From: Bolinopsis microptera
Lineage: Eukaryota > Ctenophora > Tentaculata > Lobata > Bolinopsidae
Assembly (NCBI RefSeq): GCF_026151205.1
Contig: NC_087076.1
Location: 2,055,692-2,119,691 of the forward strand
Length of the DNA: 64,000 nt
Direction: 5' to 3'
A program made the position numbers and the translations under genes. Positions 13,101 to 22,911 of this stretch are shown here, piece by piece. Position 1 is the stretch's first letter, and every line of letters begins with the position of its first letter. Below the pieces are notes generated by a model. The model saw only the letters and a program-made list of their open reading frames with translations. It was not told where the DNA came from and made no database searches.

Positions 13101-13617
13101 TCAAAATCCTGTCCCATTTTCAAATATGAAATTTTCTGAACACAAATTTGACAGACTGTATGAACTTTTTTCCCAAAAACCAATTAGTCAGTTAATTGAT
13201 GATGGTATGAAACCAAATTGAGGTACTGGGAGTCAAAATCCGGAATAAAATTGCAAAATAATATTTTCCCAATCTCTGTCCCATTTTCAGTTTTTGAAGA
13301 TGAAATTTCGAGGACTGAAATTTTACTGTTTTGACTCATTTTGTCACCCGCAACCAATTAGTAAGTCAACTATAGATGCCATATGACACGATTGAGGTGC
13401 TGAAAGTTTGATTTCGGTCGGAGAAAGCCAACAGCAGAAAGCTTAAGAAAACGAAAAGTTGTATTTTTAAAATCCTGTCCCATTTTCAAATATTAAATCT
13501 TCTGAACATAAATTTGACAGATTGGATGACCTTTTTGCCCAGAAACCAATTAGTAAGTCAACTATAGATGCCATATGACACGATCAAGGTGCTGGAAGTT
13601 TGATTTCGGTCGGAGGA
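7137..13617. repeat. Satellite array, 366-bp dimeric unit, about 18 units
   Basis: Units begin at tatagatgccatatgacacg. Taking the atag as anchor, copies start at 7141, 7507, 7879, 8245, 8611, 8977, 9343, 9709, 10075, 10445, 10811, 11177, 11543, 11908, 12274, 12640, 13006, 13372 and 13564. The period is 366 bp with rare 1-6 bp indels. Each unit is itself a diverged dimer. Half A (about 192 bp) has gacacgattgaggtgctgga then ctgtcccattttcaaatatg. Half B (about 174 bp) has accaaattgaggtactggga then ctgtcccattttcagttttt. The unit starting at 13372 is only 192 bp, a single A half. The 70-residue minus-strand open frames recurring in some copies are a by-product of the repeat. Confidence 0.95.
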
Positions 13618-14265
13618 GTGGCGAGTGATTTAAAAAAAGGTTTATTACCTACTGTCGAGGGGTATAGTATAATGTATTAATTTAACCTGAGTACCACTGT
13701 TTAACCTAGCGTGTGCACAAAAATACTCATGAAGTGTTAACTTTAAAATGATGCAATTACGAATACAAATCGCACATTATTTTTATCAATATCATTATAA
13801 GCCTGTTTAAAGTACTCCTTCAACATTGAAAATTTAACCAATGTGAAAATAAACCTCCAATAGCTTATTTATTTTTATAGACCATCAAAATATTAACGAA
13901 CATCTATCTTTATTCATTCTGTTGTACGCGATTGACACAACTTACAACAAGTTCGTGTGTAAAATACAAAAGTTTGCCCGGCTGGAGCTCACCACGAGAT
14001 TGTGTGCTACTCAACAGTAACTATTCATATAGTCGTCTAACGGGGTTTTTACACAAAGCACGTCAAGCTTCATGTTTTATCTGTCTACCTTACTTACACT
14101 TCGTTATTTCTACCAGAAGTGACAGATCAGCAATCACCTGTCTTCAAGTGTTTTAATCTAGTTTTATCATGTTTAATAGTTACACCTCTGCTAGTAACAG
14201 AAACCATTGATACTTTGCTTTTTGCCACTTGATACTTTGTTTCCTGCTCCTCCTATTCCTCTCTG
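13618..14265. other. Intergenic between satellite and ARL gene
   Basis: No convincing gene. A short open frame at 13932-14156 lacks any family signature. The last 200 bp probably contain the promoter and leader of the GTPase gene. Confidence 0.5.
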
Positions 14266-15652
14266 ATGGGTTGTGGCTGGTCGTGGCTGACAAAGAAAGA
14301 GGAAGCGTTTGTCCCCAAGTCAATACCCCAGGACATACCCAGCGTGTTATTATTAGGGCTGGACGGTGCAGGCAAGTCCTGTCTCTTCTACAGGATGAAG
14401 ATTAAAGTGTGCTTTACTACTCAGCCTACTACTGGTTACAATGTGGACGTGTTTACCCCTGTCAAGGGTTAGTTAGTATTTACAACTAGTGTAGTTAGTT
14501 CATACCTTGTATTACTACTGGTAATAATATCGATGCTGATTGAGTGCGGATCTATTGTATAACATCATGTAGAGTTTTAATTACTGCACTACAATTACTA
14601 CACTACCAATTTACACACCCAGGTTTAAGGTTTGCGATGTGGGATATCGGAGGTGGAGCTAAGTTGAGGAAATTGTGGAGCAACTACTACGCGGCCTGCA
14701 GAGCTGTTATCTTCATGGTGGACAGTGCTAATCACTCAAAGTTCCAGGTTAGTGCATCTAACCCTCCATTTAGTGACTGTCATCTTCAGAAATCCCATCC
14801 TCTTCCTGACTCTTTAACATAGACTATTTCCAAGAATTATATAGATTGTAGGGCTTGAAGTTGGGACCTTGGCCGAGACTGTGCTGGCTCTATGTATCTT
14901 AAGCTTTTTGTGAAAACAGTCAACCTATAGGCCAAATACAGCCGATAAAGAAATAAACCTATTTGCAACAGGAAGCCAGGTCAGCTCTACACGATTGTAT
15001 GTCAAACCCAGCCATGCCTGATTACGCTCCTGTCATCATACTGGCGAACAAGCAGGACGAACAAAATGCAGCAACTCCGGAACAGATATCCATGTTCCTT
15101 GACATACATCAACTAGGCAGGTCAGTCTTGTACCTTGACATACATCAACTAGGCAGGTCAGTCTTGTACCTTGACATACATCAACTAGGCAGGTCAGTCT
15201 TGTTCCTCGACATACATCAACTAGGCAGGTCAGGCTTGTACCTTGACATACATCAACTAGGCAGGTTAGTCTTGTACCTTGACATACATCAACTAGGCAG
15301 GTTAGTCTTGTACCTTGACATACATCAACTAGGCAGGTCAAACTTTTACCTTGACATACATCAACTAGGCAGGTTAGTCTTGTACCTTGACATACATCAA
15401 TAATTTTCTTTAAAATCCTCAATTTTGATATGACACTTGTGTTAAACTGTAAAGATCTTTCTAATTTCTAATTTCCATACACATGATTAATGATTATGAT
15501 ATTTGTGGTAATATTAATAACCTAATGCTCCCAGGAACCACCCCTGTACAGTGATAGGCACCTCTGTGATAAAGAATGCGGGTGTTCTGGAGTCAATGGT
15601 ACAACTCAAACACATGCTCAAGAGTACCAGCCAGCTCAAATACTGGACGTGA
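14266..15652 (+). CDS. ARF/ARL-family small GTPase with Gly at the catalytic Gln position
   Basis: Four exons (14266-14467, 14623-14747, 14972-15120, 15535-15652) join in frame to 197 residues, the usual size. The N-terminus MGCGW offers a myristoylation Gly2 and a palmitoylatable Cys3, so membrane attachment is likely. G1 is GLDGAGKS (residues 31-38). Switch I is PTTGYNVD, G3 is WDIGGG (74-79), G4 is NKQD (135-138), and TSVIKNAG stands at the G5 position. In ARF proteins the G3 motif is WDxGGQ and the Gln orients the hydrolytic water; here it is Gly. ARL13B also has GGG there, and the following KLRKLWSNYYAACRAVIF resembles it, but the N-terminus does not, so I leave the subfamily open. Intrinsic GTP hydrolysis is predicted to be low. 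The end of exon 3 with its donor is tandemly repeated (separate entry). Confidence 0.88.
15097..15403. repeat. 36-bp minisatellite duplicating an exon end and its splice donor (8 copies plus a partial)
   Basis: Unit ccttgacatacatcaactag plus gcaggtcagtcttgta. Each copy contains the last 24 nt of ARL exon 3 and a donor (gcag then gtcagt or gttagt). The unit is a multiple of three, so the frame stays open through all copies as LDIHQLGRSVLY units. Using a later donor would insert 12-residue repeats before the C-terminal exon. Confidence 0.95.
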
Positions 15653-16407
15653 TTTTAATGTGACAGCTATTTTTGTTATTTTTCTATATGAAGGAACTTG
15701 TATTTACTATACTTTGTTTTGAGGAGGATGGATTACATTTATGTAATTGTAACGTGATAATTTTGAAATAACAATAACTGCATGAAATTTTACTTTTTAT
15801 TCTCTACAATTTCCATATTCTGATGACACTCATTAATTGCAACCTTGTGTCGTTACTCGTTCATATCTTTATTTGTAATATACTATATAGATATGAAAGA
15901 TCGCACAAATATGAAAGATCACACAGGTTTTGATGTCGTAAGTAAAACGTTGTCAGCACTAATTCTAAAGTTTATCTTATTGTTTGGTTTAACTGAAATT
16001 TGAGCCGTTCTAAATTAGAGTGGGCGGATAAGGCAGTACATGTGATTCCTGAAACGGTTGATAAGAGTGTCAACTTACTGTAGTATCAGTTACGTCATCA
16101 ACTCATCCTTCTTTTGTTATCATTTACTGCTCTCAGAGTTACAGTCGCTCACGACTGCCATCATTTTCTAGTTACGGCTTTTGTTTCAAATTTTGATTTT
16201 ATTGCAAGTCTCATAATGCTGACTAGCGACTATTACGAGTTTCGGTTGTAGGAGTACATTGTACACTTTCATTGACTTGCATTTTACTTAATACTTGAAA
16301 TTATAATAATTTTAAACTCAGTTCCCTTGTCGTTTACATCGCATTCCTCAATTAAAGACCAGTAATTACCAGTACTAAGAACACCATCCCTCCTTAAGTT
16401 GCGCAGT
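15653..16407. other. Intergenic between ARL and tetraspanin genes
   Basis: Two genes in the same direction. I see the ARL 3' flank and presumably the tetraspanin promoter, with no other gene. Confidence 0.5.
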
Positions 16408-18327
16408 ATGGGTTGTCACGACCTGCTAGAAGGTACGATTAGGGTCATCCTGTTCGGACTCAACTTCTGCACCCTGCTAGCTGGTGGGGTGCTACTAGGG
16501 TGTGGAGTTTACGTAAAGATGAGTGTCAATGAGTTTACTGATATGAACGATGTTACCGCTATTGACATTGCAGCGTGAGTGGGATTATTCATGAACAATG
16601 AACATCCAAATGTTTTAGTTGTGACAAGATTGGATAAAAATGACAGAGATCCGCTCATTGCTCAAACGTAAGTACAGAACCAAAATAGGTCATGAACTCA
16701 ATCACAATCTATTTATCTAAGTAACCCTTACCTTCAGATATTTCCTGATAGCTCTGGGATGTTTGGTTGTGGTATTGTCCTTGTTCGGGTGTTTAGGAGC
16801 CTGTCTGCAAAACCACGTGCTACTAGCCTTCTACTTCACTCTAATGCTGATCTTACTGCTGCTGGAGATAGCTATAGGTGTGTTACCATCAGGACATGTT
16901 TTATAGCATATAATATTAAACCTGTTACTGCGTTAAAAGGATTTGTAATTTAAGAAGTTAGTACAGTAGTTACTAATGAACAGAAGGAAAAGTTAAAAGT
17001 TAATTTGAATACGTGAGCTTTAACTTTACTGGATAAACTGGAAAAGGTTCTATTATTAAAGGCTATTTATCAAGCGAATATTAATATCCGACTAAATGAT
17101 TTGAGCAGTCTGTCTTGTGTTCAGGGATTCTATACGCAGTGGAGAGGAATGTAATTGAGAAACAGATTGACGAGGCAGTCAAAGACACCATTGAAAACGT
17201 AAGATATCACTATTATTACTTTTATAAACGTAAGATATCACTATTGATCACTATTATCACTTCTATAAACGTAAGATATCACTGTTTATCACTTGTGGTG
17301 CATATTGAGAAAGTGAAACTCCAGTTGAGGATGGAGGGGACCCCTCTAAATCAACATTTTACATACACCTTCTGGTACATCCTCAATAAATGTAATATAA
17401 TAGATGTGTAGTGTTGTAATTAGTTTAATGGTTAAAAAAATGAAAGTTTCAAAATGTGTTTTTAACAGCACCAAAACCCCAACAATCTGTCTAGTTTGGA
17501 GACGAACTATATCATTATTGTTTTTAACAGCACCAAAACCCCAACAATCTGTCTAGTTTGGAGATGGTACCAGCAGTGCTGACCAAGCTGTGGACGCTAT
17601 CCAGGATCTGCTACAGTGCTGTGGTTACAACGACAAGTCCGACTATAAGAAGAGTGCCCTCTTCTTTCCTAGCTCCTGTTGTGAAGGTAACACGTCTTAT
17701 AGTGCACTAAATGAGAACTAGATCAGCTGAATTCCAAACTTCTGATATCTATATCATGACATTAGAGTTTAGACGCAATCTAACATCTAGTTCCACAACT
17801 GGTTCCACAACTGGTTCCACAACTGGTTCCACAATCCACGACTGGTTCCACGACTGGTTCTACAACTGGTTGCTGACAAACCTCACATCATTACTATCGA
17901 AACTTAAACAATTACATCTAGTGACATTATCCTTTAACAAATGCCTTATTCTATAGGAGATCCTGACACTTGCCTAGAAGTAATGGCTTACGATACCGGC
18001 TGTAAGGCTAAGATAAACTCATTTCTGGCATGTAAGTGATAATACTATTTATGTATATTAATACTTAACTTATATAAAATATGTGTATTATGCTTATCGG
18101 ACATTATACTATGACACAAACTTGATTTTAAGTTAAATAGTAGCTTTAAGAGTTGTATAATTAGTAACAAAACAGAGACTAACAAGTGTGTCCCCTCAGC
18201 CCAATCAGTACTAGTAATAGTGGTAGTTTGCAGTGTAGCTGTACTAGAGATACTCACGATGCTGGCTGCTTGTTATCTTCGTCAGAGGGAACTCAGGGAT
18301 ATCAACGAAGAACCTTACTCTATGTGA
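16408..18327 (+). CDS. Tetraspanin
   Basis: Six exons (16408-16574, 16738-16877, 17125-17198, 17557-17686, 17957-18031, 18200-18327) give 237 residues. Start MGCHDLLEG is a typical tetraspanin N-terminus with an acylable Cys. TM1 is LFGLNFCTLLAGGVLLGCGV. TM2 is FLIALGCLVVVLSLFGCLGA, followed by the small intracellular loop CLQNH. TM3 is LLAFYFTLMLILLLLEIAIG. The large extracellular loop carries the diagnostic CCG (LLQCCGYND) and PSSCC, plus two more Cys (DTCLE, DTGCK), six in all. TM4 is SVLVIVVVVCSVAVLEILTM, followed by a short tail RQRELRDINEEPYSM. Tetraspanins organise membrane microdomains with integrins and other partners; this one cannot be assigned to an orthologue. The acceptor of exon 4 is chosen at tctag before TTTGGAGAT, the only in-frame choice. 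Both splice sites of intron 3 lie in tandem duplications. Confidence 0.92.
17194..17290. repeat. Threefold copy of a splice donor segment in the tetraspanin gene
   Basis: The donor after exon 3 (aaaac then gtaagatatcac) recurs at 17230 and 17271 as ataaacgtaagatatcact. All three are good donor sequences. Confidence 0.85.
17456..17565. repeat. About 62-bp tandem duplication of a 3' splice site
   Basis: The segment tgtttttaacagcaccaaaa through tctagtttggaga occurs twice, near 17457 and 17519. The second copy leads into tetraspanin exon 4. Confidence 0.85.
17789..17865. repeat. Short minisatellite in tetraspanin intron 4
   Basis: Degenerate copies of actggttccaca, about 12 bp each. Confidence 0.8.
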
Positions 18328-19951
18328 TAAACATTATCACAGATATGACAGCTTTAAAGTACCTGCCTGCACAATATCCGAACTCTGACCCCCAAATGGT
18401 TTTTGTGATAGAACCATGTACATAGACATGATCATAACACGTCACGTGACGGGACAATAACGCGTTACACTTCACGTGACGTCACAATAACGCGTTACAC
18501 GTCACGTGACGTCACAATAACGCGTTACAAGTTACATTTGCGAACGATCACGCGACAGAAGCATTGTGGCAGGTCTAAGGTTTTTTGCCAAGTACAATGC
18601 TGCCAAACTGATAATATTTGATAACTCATTCAAGTTGGGATTTCAAGTTTGATAAGATACGCCAAGATAAGCTTGTATCTTGGTGCCTGTCCAAATCCAA
18701 CATTATGGATTTTATCAATTCATTCAAATATAATTATGATTATTAAATTTACTGATCAATATGCTGAAAATAATTCTCCTTATTTTGCAACAAAAATAGA
18801 TATAATTTAATTAGTTTGGTTTTTATGTCATATTGTGTTGTGTAAGATTTTAACGTGAAATTGGAGTGACTATTGATGTATTTGATTATGTTATTTAAGA
18901 TTGATAAATTTGTTTTTTCTTACAATTGACAAAATTATAAAATAAGTTTTTCGCTGATCTATGTTAACTATAGAAGAGGTTTTATTTCACAATAATTGTA
19001 GCTAAATTCAATAATGTAAATAAACTTATCGGCAACTCAACTTGTCTCCTTCACTCAATTACGAAGATCAAAAGAAACATAATCATAAAAAGTCGTGTTT
19101 TGCTTCCTGCAAAATAAACCGTCGCAATCATAAGACCAAGAACGAGATTACAGCCGGCGAGAGAACACACGCTCGTCACGTGTCAGGGTTAATGTCACGT
19201 GTCAGGGCAAAAGTGCAATTTCTCGCCGGTAATAGTCAAGTAATCTATACACCAAATTGTACACCACTCATACTCGGATAACTATAATACAACAAATTAA
19301 ACTTAAAATAATAAAAACTTAAAAGTGATTAAAAATAGTTAATAATTACGTACTTAAGATTCAACTTAAACTTGAACACATAATCACGGTATAACATCTC
19401 GCTATAGAAAATGCACTATTTTGGTTCACAATCTGTCTGTTTTTACCATATCGATTTAAAGATGGCTCGGTGTGATCAAAAACGTAAAAATAAACCTAGT
19501 GAAAGTAAAACTAAGAATCGAACAAAAATCAAGGAAACTTTTAATTGAAAATCATCTTATGGCTGAGAAGAGGAAATCACTGATAACATAAAGCAATAAG
19601 TTGGGAGAAATAAATATCAATAAGCAACGACCCACTTACAATTAAGGGTTAATAAGTTTGGGACATTCCAAAAAATCACATGTTGGAAAAAGAATGTTCG
19701 AAAATCCCACAACTATAGGGCATGTCATTGAAAATTATACGGGGATCTAAAGATTTACCCAAAAAAAATCAAAAATCAAATACTAGCAGCCCTTTCAAAC
19801 CCTCTCAAAATTACACAATCATAGGTCCAGATTATATATACCGAAACCACTTTTCAGTGTCCCTAAGTGTAAAGTGTCTCCTATATTTCAGTGTCCCTAT
19901 ACACTATAAAGTGTCCCCTATATTTCAGTGTCCCTATGTGTAAACTGTCCC
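18328..19951. other. Intergenic with small tandem repeats
   Basis: Convergent ends of the tetraspanin (+) and the minus-strand gene ending at 19952. Contains the E-box minisatellite (separate entry) and three copies of a 35-40 bp unit containing cagtgtccctatgtgtaaa at about 19855-19960. I see no gene. Confidence 0.5.
18437..18534. repeat. 32-bp minisatellite rich in CACGTG and TGACGTCA motifs, three copies
   Basis: Units read acacgtcacgtgacgtcaca then ataacgcgtt. Each has a CACGTG E-box; two also have a perfect CRE-like TGACGTCA. Whether this is regulatory is unknown. Confidence 0.85.
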
Positions 19952-22102
19952 CTATATTTTGATCCAATGACTGGGCATGTCCCTGGGGCCCGCGGGGCTT
20001 CCTGTTCGTTTCCCAAACTCAGACTCGTACTTCATATTCGGTAAATCCTGGTGTGTGGCAGCGTTGTTGTTACCTGTGAAGGAGCAAATTTAGTTATGTT
20101 CGAGAGAGGGGGGAGTGGTGGTGGTGGGGGAGTGGTGGTGGTGGGGTGGGGTGTAGTGGGGTGGTGATGGGGTGTAGTGGGGGTGGGGGTGCCGGGTGGG
20201 GGTGTAGTTGGGTGGGGGTTTAGTGTATGGGGAGGTGTCATCATGTAAAGCAGCTAAATAAAGTATTTACTAAATAATAGTACACTGTTCTAGTACTGAC
20301 CTGTTAAAGATTTGATGTTCATGTTCTGAGATTTACTCTTCAAGTTTTGTGATGCTGTATGAGCATTATCCGAGATGTTTGCCAGAAGTCCCTGAGCCAT
20401 CAGTTATTATTTTAGAAACTACAATCTAGCTGGTCAATAAATTGGTACACCAACCAGCTCATGATTTGCAACGGAGTTAACAACTACAGGATGATTTTAA
20501 AATAATGTTGGAGTTTTAACAGTTAATAAGAATTAATAAAAACGATTTTGAAGGAGCAAACCTTGAAGCCGAATCCTTTTGTTTTCGACTTTTTGCCAGT
20601 AGAGGGCGTTCTACTGTTGGTTTTCTCGAGCTTTTCTTTACTTATAGAAGCTTTTACAACTGAATCAACTGAAAATTGGGATTACTGAAAATATTCTTCA
20701 AAAAATGGTAACTATTCATTATATCAGGAAAATAACGCAGTAAAACTGAAAGTGAACTTTACGAACATGTTTCGTAGTGATCCTCATCTTCTTCATCACC
20801 TTCGTCTCCTGACTGAAGACATTTTGGTTTTCAATTCTTGTTACACACGAGAAATAATTTAAAAATTAAACACTAAGTGCTAACAATAATAAAGATTGTA
20901 CGGATAGTAAGGCTGATAAACTGTTACTAACCGAAGTGTTCATATGAGAATCGGTCACATCAGAGCGGGGGATTGATAGTTCTGAAATATAAAACGTGTT
21001 ATCTCGTTACACATTACATTACATCTGAGTGTTATAACTTTACCAACCCATTTCTGAGTCAGAGACAAACGATGGGTTGCCCCCCCCCCCCCCCCAATGA
21101 TCCTGAACATTTGTAAGCACCTTGTAGTTGACATATAGCGTGTTCAATAGCGCTGAGCGCGCACGGGTCATGTTGACAAAGAGTCAAGTTAGGCACAGCT
21201 ACAAGTTCTCCCAGTACCACGTGACTGACATCCATTACCAGTCTCACATCACACAACACCACGTGACACACTCCCTCGTATAGCTCGTGGCTCAGCTTGT
21301 AGGTCTGGGACCTGAAGTTTAACTGCACGGTGAACTGATCCTTGGCTAGGAACGGTTGGTAGGGTCGGAGGAACAGGCCTAGTGAGCGCAGATCTTTCCA
21401 CGATCCCTGGACCACATCCCCTTCTCTGATTATACGCGGACATTTTTCAAATACTTTATTTTCTGATTTGAGTTTCTCTTTTATAGTTCTGGGGTCGAGA
21501 GACGCCAACTCGGCCCAGCTAGCAGAATTCAAATACCTGTCCTGGATAACAAACCCTGAAACAGTAGTCGGCTTCTGCCTACCGAAGTGTTTGAAACTGC
21601 TAACAGTACTTCTCAAGGAGCGCCTTATACTGCCATTCCTCTCGGGCACAAAGTGTTTCAGTTCCTTAGTCAGACTAGAAATATTCTCCAGAGAAGGGAG
21701 ATAAGGTAGGAAGTGTGGGCTGTGTTTAGGACTGAAGGAGGAGGCGCTGGCCGGTCTTGTCATCTTCCTCTTAGAGGATACCCTAATAAAGGATCTCTTA
21801 CGAGTTAGCGCCCCAGCAGCAGCGTATTGAAACCGGGGGTTCCTGTCTAGGTGCAGAGGTATCTCCTCGTAGTCTGAAGTGGTGGGTGAGGTGGTGTGAG
21901 AGACCGCTAGGGAGGGGGAGCTGCTGTATTTCAAACAGGAGGGCAGGGAGGCTGACTTCTTATTCCTGAAAGCGTTGCGGGACCGGGAGCTGCGGCTTAG
22001 AGTGCTGTTTGCTAGAGATGTGAAGTAGTCGTGTGCCTCATTGTTTGAGGGAACCTCAACCTCTGTTTCTTCTGTCATTCTGTTAGAGTCGTACTGTGAC
22101 AT
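19952..22102 (-). CDS. Ser-rich protein of unknown function with a YEEI motif (block C)
   Basis: Four exons (22102-21121, 20981-20932, 20391-20301, 20073-19952) join in frame to 414 residues from ATG at 22102. The first 180 residues are Ser/Arg/Lys-rich and probably disordered, with SDYEEIPLHLDRN, an SH2-type tyrosine motif. Residues about 185-327 look folded (FVIQDRYLNSASWAELASLD, then VVQGSWKDLRSLGLFLRPYQ) and match no family I recognise. The donor at 21121 (CAAG then GTGCTT) is weak. If not used, the frame runs into a 16-base G run, and a single-base length error there would decide what follows. The last exons encode polar sequence ending MPSHWIKI. The shared tyrosine motif and a possible weak acceptor inside this exon (agaag before AAACAGAGG, phase 1) mean this could be the 3' end of the block upstream rather than a separate gene. 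Confidence 0.6.
20100..20235. repeat. G/T-rich low-complexity tract in block C intron 3
   Basis: Dense runs of gggg and ggtggtggtgggg on the + strand (C-rich on the transcribed sense strand). Could form G-quadruplexes. Confidence 0.8.
21080..21095. repeat. Homopolymer C16 (G16 on minus strand)
   Basis: Uninterrupted run directly after the proposed donor of block C exon 1. Its length is likely to be unreliable in sequencing. Confidence 0.9.
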
Positions 22103-22911
22103 CCTCCGTCAACCCAGTGACGTCACACCAGATCACGTGACGTCGCGTGGGGAGCTGAGGTAGTTGGGTCAACATTCAAGCATAGAGGCAGCAAGTCAAC
22201 AACTTTACAAGGCTAATATATAGGAAGACAAATGGTCTTTTCAATACTGATTCTATTTTTGGATGGTTACAATTGCAAAGACACGCAAGTATCAAAGTAA
22301 GTGTTATCATACAATGTTATCATAAATGTGCACACTCAACTACACTCTGCTACTAGAGTAAATGTGCACAACTCAATTAACAAAATAGGTTTACTTCTTT
22401 AATACCAACAAAGCAAAACTGCTTACACTTAATTCAATATCTTACACTAATTAAATATCTTACGCTTATTTAATATCTTACACAGAATGAAAGTAAAAAC
22501 TACTATTTTATCAACAACAAAAAGAGAGAAATACCAGTAAAGCAGTAAGTATATTCACAATGTGTCACATAACTTGTAAGTGATGAAAAACCGCACGTCT
22601 TACACTAAAGAATTTAAAAACTTCTCATCAGATTAAAACAAGCCTCGCATAAAATCAAAACATTCAATCACATACTAATTATATAATTAATTACACACTA
22701 ATAACTAAATGAAGTGAGCTCCTTGCTCTACAAACCAACTACAACTACAAGAGAAAGAGAGATTGTCCTCTCTCAGAGACATGACTGATTTATTACAGAC
22801 AGGACTGATGTTGAATGAGCTAAAAGTACAGCGGAGTAACCCTCTCTCATACCTCACCCTAACTATACTATATATATACTACATGTGCTCCCAATAAAAT
22901 ACCATACATAC
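22103..22911. other. Region between tyrosine-motif blocks B and C
   Basis: Just upstream of 22102 are GTGACGTCAC and TCACGTGACGTC, CRE-like and E-box motifs that fit a promoter for block C. A 17-bp repeat around aatatcttacactaatta occurs about four times at 22425-22490. A terminal exon for block B may lie near 22700-22760, where several acceptors lead quickly to stops, but I cannot choose one. Confidence 0.45.

Noticed and set aside
13932-14156. 74-residue open frame upstream of the ARL gene
   Set aside because: No family signature, and it lies where the promoter and leader should be.
20032-20244. Thr/Pro-rich minus-strand open frame
   Set aside because: Produced by the G/T-rich low-complexity tract in an intron.
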